A program made the translations under genes and the position numbers. Below, piece by piece: positions 1 through 7,660 of a stretch of DNA of 35,564 nucleotides (within the stretch, counting starts at the first letter, position 1; each line of letters starts with the position of its first letter). A model generated the notes under the pieces. That model was not told the origin of the DNA. It saw only the letters and a program-made list of their open reading frames with translations, and did no database searches. The stretch is taken from the NCBI GenBank assembly GCA_014896355.1, contig JADBKO010000010.1, positions 1 through 35,564 on the forward strand, given 5' to 3'. The DNA is from Bacillota bacterium (GTDB taxonomy: Bacteria > Bacillota > UBA5301 > Bu52).

Positions 1-132
1 GGCCGGGTGCCCTTGCGCAGAACAGAGCCGGCGTGGTAAGATAATCCTTGCCAGCCCGGATACGCCCTGGGGCGATGGCCGGGCAGCCTGCTGCGCAGCA
101 AACGGACCTTCACAATTGAACAACACCCCACG

Positions 133-378
133 CAGGTGCCTCTTCATCAGGGGTTAAAAGGGAATCAGGTGCGAAGCCTGAGCGGTCCCGCCACTGTAGC
201 CGGGGAGCGTACGGCAAGAAGCCACTGTTTCTCCGTGATGGCACGAGCCAATCTGTCCAAGCCCAGGGCACGGCAAGACTGCCGGCCATGGGCGGCAGAG
301 GACGAAACCTGAAAGGAGAAGCGGGAAGGCGCCGCACGCCGTGATCCGGGAGCCAGGAAACCTGCCTGTGTGGCATAT
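133..378 (+). promoter_or_regulatory. Cobalamin (AdoCbl) riboswitch aptamer
   Basis: The conserved blocks of the cobalamin riboswitch occur in order. They are a GGTGCC block at 135-140, the purine-rich GGGAATCAGGTG segment at 160-171, the core GGTCCCGCCACTGTAGC at 184-200, and the B12 box AGCCAGGAAACCTGCCTG at 351-368. The spacing of about 170 bases between core and B12 box is filled by peripheral stems. It lies directly upstream of a B12 transporter and salvage operon, which is the expected target. By family knowledge, adenosylcobalamin binding should switch expression off. The intrinsic terminator at 585-614 would be the natural output. No strong promoter is visible upstream in the first 130 bases. 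Confidence 0.93.
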
Positions 379-584
379 GCACGGCGACCTTCGAGGGAAG
401 GGGGCGTCTGCAATGAGGGTAGTGAAAGCTCCCGGAAGGACCCCGGGTGGGATCCAGCGGGCTTTCGGGTATGCAGGTGTGCACGGGACGCGCGGTGTGT
501 CCCGGCGCGCCGCAGGGCATGCCGCAAGGTGGCGGCTTCCGCCGCCCGGCCCGAGAACGGAGCTTTTTCGACCACCGCCGACAG

Positions 585-614
585 AACCCTGGTCTTGCAA
601 GGCCAGGGTTTTTT
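585..614 (+). terminator. Intrinsic terminator, riboswitch expression platform
   Basis: An 8-bp stem AACCCTGG / CCAGGGTT (585-592 with 603-610) closes a short loop and runs into six T residues (609-614). It sits between the B12 riboswitch and the btuF start, so it most likely ends transcription when cobalamin is bound. About 200 bases separate it from the B12 box, a long platform. The competing antiterminator pairing was not worked out. Confidence 0.8.
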
Positions 615-687
615 GTTATGCGGCGCGGCTTTGCTTGTGAGACTGAGCTCGTGAGGCTGAACTGAGACAGAAAGGAATGATCCTGGC

Positions 688-1770
688 ATGCGCCATTTTG
701 ACTTGGCGGCCGGCAGATCCCGCCCGGCCGGCTGGACGCGCTTTTCGGACCAAACGGCCAGTGCCTGCAGCCGGCCAGCCCTCACCCGGTTGAGGACCCT
801 GGCCTGCTTTTGGGCCTTGTTTGTTGCGGTGGGGATGCTGTCGGCCACCGGCATTTGGCCCGCCCCCTCCGCAACGGCACGGGAGGGCTGGTTGGCGCCT
901 TCGGCCCGTGCCGCGGGTGCCCTCACGCTCACGGATGACATGGGACGGCAGGTTTCGTTGCCTGCGCCGGCAGCCGGATCCGCCGCGCCCCAGCGCATTG
1001 TCTCTTTGGCTCCCTCCGCCACAGAGATTCTTTTCGCCTTGGGCCTGGGGCCTGAGGTCGTGGGCGTGGACGAGTACAGCAACTATCCTGCTGCGGCCAG
1101 CAAGTTGCCGAAGGTCGGGGGGTTCTCGACCCCCAGCATCGAGAAAATCGCCGCCCTGAAGCCCACGCTGGTGCTGGGGACCAATCTGCACGCGAAGTTT
1201 CTGCCCCAGTTTGATCAGCTGCACATCCCGGTCCTGCTCCTGAATCCGCCGGATGTGAGCGGCATCCTGCACGATATTCAGATTGTGGGCAGAGCCACGG
1301 GCACCACGGCGGCGGCCAACCAGGTTGTGGCAGACATCCGCAGCCGCCTGAAGCGGGTGCAACAGAAGGTGGAGAAAATCCCTGCCAGCCAGCGCCCCTG
1401 GGTGTACTACGAGGTATGGTCCGATCCGTTGATGACGGCGGGGCCCAACAGCTTCATTTCGCAGCTCATCACCCTGGCGGGCGGGCGGAACATCGCCTTC
1501 GATGCCAAGGGCGATTACCCTGTGATCAGCCCGGAGAACATCATCGAACGGAATCCGGACGTCATTCTCTTCCCGCTGGTACACGGATCGGATGCTCTCA
1601 CCGTCGAAAAGCTCAAGGCCCGGCCCGGCTGGGAGAAGATCAGTGCCGTCAAGGCCGGCCGTGTGTTTGGTATCGATGCAGACTTGATCTCCCGGCCAGG
1701 GCCACGGGTGGCCCTGGCCGTGGAGGAGTTGTCCCGGCTGATCCTGCCGGAGACGGGCGCCTCGCAGTAG
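688..1770 (+). CDS. btuF: Vitamin B12 ABC transporter substrate-binding protein
   Basis: This is the extracytoplasmic binding protein that captures cobalamin or cobinamide and delivers it to the BtuCD permease. The 360-residue product has a long charged N-region, then a hydrophobic export segment (about residues 40-58) ending near an Ala-rich cleavage region. No lipobox cysteine is convincing, so it is probably released or held by an uncleaved signal. The body shows the PF01497 periplasmic-binding fold: RIVSLAPSATEILFALGLG near residues 110-128, then GVDEYSNYP and KVGGFSTPSIEKIAAL. The ATG is preceded by AAAGGAA at a good distance. It is the first gene after the cobalamin riboswitch and is followed after 33 bases by the permease, so the substrate assignment rests on context as well as family. 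Confidence 0.9.
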   Translation: MRHFDLAAGRSRPAGWTRFSDQTASACSRPALTRLRTLACFWALFVAVGMLSATGIWPAPSATAREGWLAPSARAAGALTLTDDMGRQVSLPAPAAGSAAPQRIVSLAPSATEILFALGLGPEVVGVDEYSNYPAAASKLPKVGGFSTPSIEKIAALKPTLVLGTNLHAKFLPQFDQLHIPVLLLNPPDVSGILHDIQIVGRATGTTAAANQVVADIRSRLKRVQQKVEKIPASQRPWVYYEVWSDPLMTAGPNSFISQLITLAGGRNIAFDAKGDYPVISPENIIERNPDVILFPLVHGSDALTVEKLKARPGWEKISAVKAGRVFGIDADLISRPGPRVALAVEELSRLILPETGASQ

Positions 1771-1803
1771 CCTCGGGTCGTTTGGAGTAAGGAGCGCATC
1801 GCC

Positions 1804-2964
1804 ATGAGGGACTATGCGGAAGACCGGCGCCCGCCGGGGTGGGGCGCGCCGGCGTCATTGTTGGCAGAGGCCCGGCGGGAAGGAGCCTACCCTGTTCACG
1901 CCCGGGAGGCGGCGGTGGTCCTCCGGGCCGTGCGGGCCCGCTCCCGCCGCGAACATGCGGTGCTGGCCGTACTGGCCGCTGTGTGCGTGGGTGCTTTGCT
2001 GGCTGGCGCCGGGGTGGGGGCGGTAGGGATTTCCCCGGCCCGGATCGGGCAGATTCTGTTGGGTTTGCCCGCGGCGGCGGCAGCCAGAGGCACGGATGCG
2101 GTGATTCTGCTTCAGATCCGCCTGCCCAGGGTGCTCGTGGCGGGAGTCACCGGCGCCAGCCTGGCAGTGGCCGGCGCCCTGTTCCAGGCCCTCTTCCGCA
2201 ACCCTCTGGCTGACCCTTACATCCTGGGGGCGTCGTCCGGAGCATCCCTGGGCGCCGTGGTGGCCATCGCCCTGGCCCTCGATCTGCACCTGTTCGGCTG
2301 GGGAGCCGTGCCCCTGTTGGCCTTTGCCGGCGCCCTGGGCACGGTCTGGCTGGTCTATCGCCTGGCCCGGGCCTGCACAGGCCGCCCCTCCGTCCTGGCC
2401 CTGATTTTGGCCGGTGTGGCGGTGGGATCGTTCCTGTCCGGCCTGGTTTCGCTCATCATCTATCTGCTGCAGGACGACCGCATGCATCAGGCCGTTTTCT
2501 GGATGATGGGCGGCTTCAGCGGCGCTACCTGGGATCAGCTGGCCATGGCGGCCCCTTACCTGGTGGGCGGGATGGCGGTGGCAATCTGGCTCGCCCGCGA
2601 CCTGGACTCCCTGCTGCTGGGGGAAGAAACCGCCCAGCATCTGGGGGTGCGGGTGGAGTGGACCCGGCGCCTGGTCTTGTCCGTAGGCGCATTTCTCACG
2701 GCGGTGGCTGTGGCGTCCGGCGGGGTCATCGGCTTCGTGGGCCTGGTGGTGCCTCACGCCGTGCGCATGCTGGGTGGGCCGAATCACCGCTACCTGGTGC
2801 CAGCCTCCGCCCTGGGCGGCGCCGGGCTCATGATTCTGGCGGATCTGGTGGCCCGCAGCCTCCTGGCGCCCATGGAGCTGCCCGTAGGCGTTGTGACGGC
2901 TCTGACCGGCGCGCCCTTTTTCCTCTACCTGTTGCAGGCCCGCCGGTCACACCGGTGGATGTGA
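1804..2964 (+). CDS. btuC: Vitamin B12 ABC transporter permease
   Basis: Membrane subunit of the cobalamin importer, FecCD/BtuC family (normally about 10 transmembrane helices). The 386-residue protein has a roughly 55-residue hydrophilic N-terminal extension, then alternating hydrophobic segments through to the C-terminus. Family hallmarks are LPRVLVAGVTGASLAVAGAL, FRNPLADPYILGASSGASLG and the late GFVGLVVPHAVRMLGG. The start ATG has TAAGGAG nine bases upstream. It follows btuF and is followed after 18 bases by the ATPase. The FecCD family also moves siderophores and haem. The B12 assignment comes from the riboswitch and the cobalamin genes downstream. Confidence 0.92.
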   Translation: MRDYAEDRRPPGWGAPASLLAEARREGAYPVHAREAAVVLRAVRARSRREHAVLAVLAAVCVGALLAGAGVGAVGISPARIGQILLGLPAAAAARGTDAVILLQIRLPRVLVAGVTGASLAVAGALFQALFRNPLADPYILGASSGASLGAVVAIALALDLHLFGWGAVPLLAFAGALGTVWLVYRLARACTGRPSVLALILAGVAVGSFLSGLVSLIIYLLQDDRMHQAVFWMMGGFSGATWDQLAMAAPYLVGGMAVAIWLARDLDSLLLGEETAQHLGVRVEWTRRLVLSVGAFLTAVAVASGGVIGFVGLVVPHAVRMLGGPNHRYLVPASALGGAGLMILADLVARSLLAPMELPVGVVTALTGAPFFLYLLQARRSHRWM

Positions 2965-2982
2965 CGGAAAGGTCGGATACAC

Positions 2983-3933
2983 GTGCGATTCCGGATCCGC
3001 GCACAAGCCTGGGAGCACGGCAACGCGCAGGCCTGGACCCGAGCCGGCGGAGAGGCCGGGCTCAGCACGAAATCCCGCGCCGCGGCGCCGGCCGTGGCGG
3101 GGGACAGGGGCGGGGCCGGGGCTCTGGCGCCGGATGCCCAGTGCCATCTGGATGTTCTGGGAATTCGCTGCAGTTACGGCGCTTGGCCGGTACTGCGGGA
3201 TGTCACCTTTCAGATCCAGCGGGGAGACCGGGTTTGCCTGGTGGGACCCAACGGCGCTGGGAAATCCACGCTGCTACGCTGCATTACGCAGGTCCTGCAC
3301 CCGCAGGCCGGCACTGTCCGCCTGGCCGGCGTCCCCATGTCCCGCTTGGACCCGCGCCAGATTGCGCGCCGCATCGCCGTGGTTCCCCAGGCCGCGGAAA
3401 GCGACTTTGAGTTCACGGTCTACGAGATGGTGGCCATGGGCCGCAATCCTCATCTGAAAGCCTTCGCGGCGCCGGGCCCGGCGGATCTGGCCACCATCAC
3501 CCGCGCCATGGAACAGGCGGCGGTGGCGGAGCTGGCGGAGCGTCCCTTCGCCACGCTCAGCGGCGGGGAACAGCAGCGGGTGTTGCTGGCCCGGGCTCTG
3601 GCCCAGGAACCGGAGATCCTCCTTCTGGACGAGCCCACGGCCCATCTGGACATCGCTTATCAGGTTGAGATGATGGATTTGCTTTGCCAGCTGAATGAGA
3701 CCCTCGGCGTGACGATTTTGGCGGCCGTACACGACCTCAATCTGGCGTCCCAGTACTTCGGGCGGGTGCTTCTGCTGGCGCAGGGGAGGATTCTGGCTGC
3801 CGGTACGCCGGAGGAGGTCATGCAGCCGGACATCCTGCAACAGGCGTACGGGGTTCAGGTCACCATCCTGCACCGCCCGGACTCGTCCGCCCTGGTCGTG
3901 CTGCCTGTGGGCCGCAAGCGGGAGGGGGCGTAG
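2983..3933 (+). CDS. btuD: Vitamin B12 ABC transporter ATP-binding protein
   Basis: ATPase subunit that powers the BtuFC importer. Visible motifs are Walker A GPNGAGKST (about residues 88-96), ABC signature LSGGEQQR (192-199), Walker B LLLDEP (213-218) and the switch histidine in AAVHDLN (about 250). The product is 316 residues, longer than the usual 255-270. The first roughly 50 residues are Ala/Gly/Arg-rich and precede the ABC fold, and the GTG start has no strong Shine-Dalgarno. The real start could therefore lie downstream, nearer residue 50. It ends 2 bases before the cobU start codon, which indicates one transcript. Confidence 0.92.
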   Translation: MRFRIRAQAWEHGNAQAWTRAGGEAGLSTKSRAAAPAVAGDRGGAGALAPDAQCHLDVLGIRCSYGAWPVLRDVTFQIQRGDRVCLVGPNGAGKSTLLRCITQVLHPQAGTVRLAGVPMSRLDPRQIARRIAVVPQAAESDFEFTVYEMVAMGRNPHLKAFAAPGPADLATITRAMEQAAVAELAERPFATLSGGEQQRVLLARALAQEPEILLLDEPTAHLDIAYQVEMMDLLCQLNETLGVTILAAVHDLNLASQYFGRVLLLAQGRILAAGTPEEVMQPDILQQAYGVQVTILHRPDSSALVVLPVGRKREGA

Positions 3934-3935
3934 GC

Positions 3936-4580
3936 GTGGAAACAGGGATCAGGCCGGAGCCCGGAGGCGCGCGGGGGCTCGACGCACCGGACAGGGGGCC
4001 GCTGATTCTGATCACCGGCGGTGCCCGCAGCGGCAAGAGCCGGTATGCCGAAAAGCTGGCCCGCCAGAGCGGCAAGGACGTCATCTACGTGGCTACGGCG
4101 GCGGCAGGCGACGCCGAGATGCAGGAACGCATCTCCCGGCACCGCGCCCGGCGCCCGGCATCCTGGCAGACCTGGGAGGAACCGCATTCTCCTGGCCCGC
4201 GCCTGGCCGCAGCCGACAGGCCGGAACGGCTTTTTCTGGTCGACTGCCTCACGCTGCTGGTATCCAACCACTTGCTGCGCGCTTTGCAGCGGGCCTTGCC
4301 GCCGGGGGATCCGCTGGAGGACCTGCCCGCAGCCCTGGCCGGTCCGGCCAGCGAAGCGGTATATGGTGAGATGGAGGCCTTGGCGGCGCTGCTGCGCAAT
4401 CTGCGGGCCACCGTGCTGGTGGTCACCAACGAGGTGGGGCAGGGCGTGGTCCCGGAGCGCCCGCTGGGCCGGGCCTTTCGCGACCTGGCCGGGCGCGTGA
4501 ACCAGGCCTTTGCCGCGGCTGCCGACCAGGTTTATGTGATGTTCTGCGGCTTGCCTTTGCAGCTGAAAGGGAAACCGTAG
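3936..4580 (+). CDS. cobU: Adenosylcobinamide kinase / adenosylcobinamide-phosphate guanylyltransferase
   Basis: Bifunctional enzyme that phosphorylates adenosylcobinamide and then transfers GMP to it, giving adenosylcobinamide-GDP for nucleotide-loop assembly by CobS. The 214-residue product carries the P-loop ITGGARSGKS (about 26-35), a histidine in ERISRHRARRP (near 69) matching the region of the guanylylated histidine in known CobU, the LVDCLTLLVSN motif, and VVTNEVGQGVVPE near the C-terminus. The GTG start lies 2 bases after the btuD stop. Its partner cobS, needed for the next step, is truncated in this window, so a working copy would have to be elsewhere. Confidence 0.93.
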   Translation: METGIRPEPGGARGLDAPDRGPLILITGGARSGKSRYAEKLARQSGKDVIYVATAAAGDAEMQERISRHRARRPASWQTWEEPHSPGPRLAAADRPERLFLVDCLTLLVSNHLLRALQRALPPGDPLEDLPAALAGPASEAVYGEMEALAALLRNLRATVLVVTNEVGQGVVPERPLGRAFRDLAGRVNQAFAAAADQVYVMFCGLPLQLKGKP

Positions 4581-4617
4581 GCTGCCGGGAGGTTGAGCCT
4601 GAATTCTGCGACGAATT

Positions 4618-4661
4618 GGAGGAGGTGAGGGCCGCTCCCCCTGCGAGCGGTCTGCACGATG
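4618..4661 (+). promoter_or_regulatory. Ribosome binding site separated from the cblT start by a hairpin
   Basis: A very strong purine-rich site GGAGGAGGTGAGG (4618-4630) lies about 30 bases from the cblT ATG, too far for normal initiation. The bases between form an 8-bp stem GGCCGCTC / GAGCGGTC (one G-U pair) around a CCCCTGC loop. Looping it out brings the site to about 7 bases from the ATG. No ATG, GTG or TTG start lies between the nearest in-frame stop (4626) and 4659. A structure-tuned start is an inference. Confidence 0.5.
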
Positions 4662-5213
4662 AACGTTGGGAAGCCGCCGGACAAGGCGGCGGCGAAAACT
4701 TCCGCGTTTCCGGCCTGCTTGTGGCGCCCGGCCAGCCGCGTGCAGCGTTTGACGCGGATGGCCATCCTGGTGGCATTGAGCGCCGTGGGAGCTGACATCA
4801 AGATCCCGGCCCTGACGGGAACGCCGGCGCTGGATTCGGCCCCCGGGTACTTCGCCGCCCTGGTCTGGGGCTCGCCGGAGGGGCCGGTGATCGCCGGCCT
4901 GGGGCACCTGGTCACGGCTCTTACCGCCGGTTTCCCGCTGACTCCACCCGTCCATCTCCTGATCGCTGTGGGCATGGCGGGATGCGCCTGGGCGGTGGCG
5001 GCCTTGAACCGCTGGCGCGGAATCCCATGGGCGGTGCCGGCTGGGATCCTGCTGAATGGAGTGGTCTTTCCGGCCCTCTTCATCCCGTGGCCCGGCTATG
5101 GCCTGGCCTTTTTCAGTAGCATGGTGGGGCCACTTCTGGTGGCCAGCGCGCTGAACCTGGTGCTGGCGGCGCTGCTGGTACGGGGGCTGGCGGGGGTATC
5201 CGCGGGCCGCTGA
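4659..5213 (+). CDS. cblT: ECF-type S component, predicted alpha-ribazole transporter CblT
   Basis: Small integral membrane protein (184 residues), predicted substrate-specific component of an energy-coupling-factor importer. After a charged N-terminus come LTRMAILVALSAVGADIKIP and DSAPGYFAALVWGSPEGPV, a pattern typical of the CblT group, with about five to six hydrophobic segments. CblT proteins are associated with uptake of alpha-ribazole, the lower-ligand nucleoside of B12. The gene sits directly before cblS, as in other Firmicutes, and after cobU, which strongly supports the role. The shared ECF ATPases and T component are not in the window and are presumably encoded elsewhere. Confidence 0.82.
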   Translation: MNVGKPPDKAAAKTSAFPACLWRPASRVQRLTRMAILVALSAVGADIKIPALTGTPALDSAPGYFAALVWGSPEGPVIAGLGHLVTALTAGFPLTPPVHLLIAVGMAGCAWAVAALNRWRGIPWAVPAGILLNGVVFPALFIPWPGYGLAFFSSMVGPLLVASALNLVLAALLVRGLAGVSAGR

Positions 5214-5292
5214 CTCTCAGGCCGCTGGGCCCTTGGGCCGCTGCGTCCAGAAGGCGCGGGAAGGGATCCGTGTCGCGAAGGGGGCCGGCGTG

Positions 5293-6183
5293 ATGATGGG
5301 GATGTTTGCAGATCCTGATCGTCCTCTGCTGGGAGCGGCGGCTCCCACGGGCGCTGGCACGCCTCGAGCAACTGTTCGCATCACCCATTTGGATGACGTG
5401 CAGATGCTTTGGGCAGGCGGCGCGCGGGTGCTGGTGGCCTGCGATTCCGCCGGAGCCATTGGCGGCAAGGCGCATGACGTGGTCAAGGTGCCCCCGCAGG
5501 TGGTGGGGCGGTTTACGGCCCGGGTGCCCATAATGGAGCTCTTGGCCCTGGGGGTGCCGCCGGCCGCGCTGGTGGCCGCCCTGAGTGTGGAACCGGAGCC
5601 CACCGGCGCAGGGCTGCTGGAGGGTATACGGCAGGAGGCGGCAGAGGTGGGCCTCCCGCCGGAGGCCATTTTGGTCAGCACGGAAAAGAACATGCCCACC
5701 TGTCAAACGGGGATCGGCGTCACAGCCATCGGGCTTTTGAGCGGGGCGCCGGCAGAAGGCCGCCTGCCCTATGGCCGAGCTCAGCCGGGGGACTGGGTGA
5801 TGGCCGTGGGACTGCCCAAGGTGGGTCCCGCCGTGCGCCTGGGCGACCCGGAGATCATGGACCTGCCGGCCTTTCTTCATCTTTGCCGCTGGGCTTTCCA
5901 GGCCCAGCGCCGGGCGGAGGTGCTGCCTGTGGGCTCCGGAGGCATCGCCGCCGAGGCTGCGAAGCTGGCGCGCCGGGCGGGGCTGGCTTTCCGGCCGCTG
6001 CCCGGCCCGTTGGACCTGGCGCAATCTGCAGGCCCGTCCACCTGTACCCTGGCGGCCGTGGCTCCCGCTGAAGCTGCCGGCCTGCAGGCGCACATGCGGG
6101 AGGCGGGGCGGCCATGCCAGCTCGTGGGCGTGTTGCAGCGGCCGCCAGGCGCGGACAGCCCAGGGCGGGGAGGGCTCCGGTGA
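5293..6183 (+). CDS. cblS: Alpha-ribazole kinase CblS (AIR synthase-related)
   Basis: Predicted kinase that converts alpha-ribazole to alpha-ribazole phosphate for B12 nucleotide-loop assembly, bypassing CobT. The roughly 296-residue product has the PurM/AIR-synthase-like N-terminal block: LVACDSAGAIGGKAHDVVKV, then ARVPIMELLALGVPP and STEKNMPTCQTGIGV. Later come GDWVMAVGLPKVG and a C-terminal GSGGIAAEAAKLA. The ATG at 5293 is preferred because AAGGGGG lies 8 bases upstream; an in-frame TTG at 5233 would add 20 residues. The stop overlaps the ATG of the next gene (ATGA). Together with cblT it forms a salvage module. Confidence 0.87.
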   Translation: MMGMFADPDRPLLGAAAPTGAGTPRATVRITHLDDVQMLWAGGARVLVACDSAGAIGGKAHDVVKVPPQVVGRFTARVPIMELLALGVPPAALVAALSVEPEPTGAGLLEGIRQEAAEVGLPPEAILVSTEKNMPTCQTGIGVTAIGLLSGAPAEGRLPYGRAQPGDWVMAVGLPKVGPAVRLGDPEIMDLPAFLHLCRWAFQAQRRAEVLPVGSGGIAAEAAKLARRAGLAFRPLPGPLDLAQSAGPSTCTLAAVAPAEAAGLQAHMREAGRPCQLVGVLQRPPGADSPGRGGLR

Positions 6184-6533
6184 TGACGGCGGGAGCACCG
6201 GGCGCCGGGCCGGTTAAGCGGACCCCGGCCCAGTGGGCGGTGTCCCAGTGGCGGTCTTTCAGCCAGGCCGCTTCCTTTCTGACGGCCCTGCCTTTCCGCG
6301 GAGCGCAGGAACAGGCGCCGGATTTCACGGTGTCCCGCACCTACTTCCCGCTGGTCGGGCTGCTGGCAGGCCTGGGCATGGCGGCCGCAGATGCCGCGGT
6401 GGGGGGCCTCGGCCTGCGCTGGCATGCGACGGCCCACGCAGCCGGAGCTGCTGCAGCATTGCTGGCCTCGGCCTGGATCACCGGCCACGATAATCCGGCC
6501 ACGGTGAAGCGGAGGCTGGAGCCGCAAGGGTGA
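6183..6533 (+). pseudogene. cobS: Truncated adenosylcobinamide-GDP ribazoletransferase (cobS, N-terminal third)
   Basis: CobS is the membrane enzyme that joins adenosylcobinamide-GDP to alpha-ribazole (phosphate), the last assembly step of cobalamin. The first roughly 100 codons read cleanly as CobS: QAASFLTALPFRG near residues 29-41, then TYFPLVGLLAGLGMAAADA and LLASAWITG. The protein should continue with the GGLHLDGLADTADG metal-binding motif. Instead similarity stops at about 6484, and the frame ends 16 codons later at a TGA. A normal CobS is about 250 residues; this frame gives 116. The start codon overlaps the cblS stop. The missing two thirds are not found downstream on this strand, so the gene as shown cannot be functional. 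Confidence 0.8.
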
Positions 6534-6937
6534 CGTAAAGCGAGTACCACCCAGGAGCAGCGCCACCGCCCCGGCCACACTTTCTCGGCGGCGCGCCGGC
6601 GCGGCTGTCCCGCATGATTCGGAGCGCCCGTTCCCGCTCTCCCCCTGGCCCCGCTCCAGCCCGTCTGCCGTCCATGGTGCGTCCACGTGGAGCGCTGATT
6701 ACCAGCACGACGGCGCCACGGCCCCTGCTGCTGCCACAGGCGCCGGCAGGACAGACCGAGGAGCACCTGGGTTCCGGCGACCGCTGGGGCCCACCTGCGC
6801 CGGCAAGGGGGCCAGCCGGCAACGGCGCCAGGTCGGAACCTGTCCGGCGGGAAGCGGAACGGAAGCCGGGTGAGGAAGCGGGCGCGAGCGAACCCGCCAC
6901 CCCGACGCCGAGCTGCGCTGGTCGAAGCGCCGCTCAC
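6485..6937 (-). pseudogene. Inverted, frameshifted second cobS-like gene fragment
   Basis: On the minus strand, read from about 6937 to 6485, successive CobS motifs appear in order but in alternating frames. They are an N-terminal RARFLTRLPFRF, then AGTQVLLGLS, LPAPVAAAGAVA, AVVLVISA and LHVDAPWTADGLERG (compare HLDGLADTADG). GGERERALRIMRDSRAGA (compare RERALEIMKDSRIGAFG) and VAGAVALLLGG follow. At least five frame jumps are needed. The sequence differs from the plus-strand cobS N-terminus next to it, so it is a separate homologue and not a copy of the same gene. The C-terminal portion is cut at the junction near 6484. No frame is open across it, so it is non-coding as written. Confidence 0.68.
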
Positions 6938-6964
6938 GGCAATATCCCTTTTGGGCCAATTCCC

Positions 6965-7660
6965 ACGCTGTGATCATGCCGGGCCGTGGTCGCCAGGGCG
7001 CCGCCCCAGAACCACGGCGATCCGCATCCCGTACGGCCCGGCGGATGTCCTCCGGCTCCAGTGGCCGGATCGGATCGCCCAGGTGCGGCCGGTGCTCGGT
7101 TCGCCGTCGTGGCTTTAGTTGGTGCCCCCGAGCTGCACCCCCAGGGCACCAGCCATGGCAGCCCTCCGGAAGCCGGCGTTGGGAGGCTCGGATGCCGCCG
7201 GCACCGTCCCGGATGGCGATTCGCCACGCCGCTGCCCCGTCGTGACCGGCCAGGGCGGCGCCTTTTCCGGGAGAGGGAACGGCAGAGAGGAAGCGGGCCG
7301 GCAGGAGAAATTGGCGGCATCGTCAGCCGCGCTCGCCCAGCCAAAGTGCCGGTAGCGCCCGTCCAGTGCCCGCACACATCGAGTCGAGCGTGTTGGCCGC
7401 CCGGTAGGCGAGGAGGCCAGCGGAGCCCCGCCCACTGCTGCCCAGAAGAGTGCAGCGGGACACCGTCCACGTAGGCTACCAGATGGCCGCCTGGGCAAGG
7501 GGGGAAGATTCGGAGCCGGTACGAGCCGCCTACCCCGGCCACCAGGCCACGTTTTTCCTGATCCTGGATGCTGCTCCGGAAACTGCCGCAGATTGGGCAG
7601 CGGCCTGGCGACGGCTGGGTGAACGGGCGGGCCAAGCACTGTGGGGGGACGGCGTAGGGG
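6965..7660 (-). pseudogene. Inverted, frameshifted cbiB/cobD-like adenosylcobinamide-phosphate synthase fragment
   Basis: CbiB (CobD) attaches aminopropanol (phosphate) to adenosylcobyric acid. On the minus strand, motifs of this family occur in correct order but in changing frames. They include VDGVL, LLAYRAANTLDSM, GRYRHFGWASAADDAANF, LPARFLSA, AAWRIAIRDGA, PNAGFRRAAMAGALGVQLGG and HLGDPIRPLEPEDIRRAVR. Motif identity is high while single-base frame slips occur every few tens of bases, and a TAA follows the LGGTN motif. The N-terminal third is not recognisable and its upstream boundary is uncertain. It would have been transcribed ahead of the inverted cobS-like fragment, so the pair resembles a second B12 operon piece. 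Confidence 0.68.

Noticed and set aside
13-45. Possible promoter for the B12 riboswitch (TTGCGC, GATAAT)
   Set aside because: The spacing is about 21 bases and the -35 match is poor. The pairing is too weak to call.
440-465. GGGTGGGATCCAGCGGG looked like a T-box sequence
   Set aside because: It carries an extra base against the T-box core, there is no specifier stem upstream, and the downstream gene is a B12 transporter already explained by the cobalamin riboswitch.
341-665. Short plus-strand frames between the riboswitch and btuF
   Set aside because: They lie across the riboswitch, platform and terminator, have no ribosome sites and no recognisable products.
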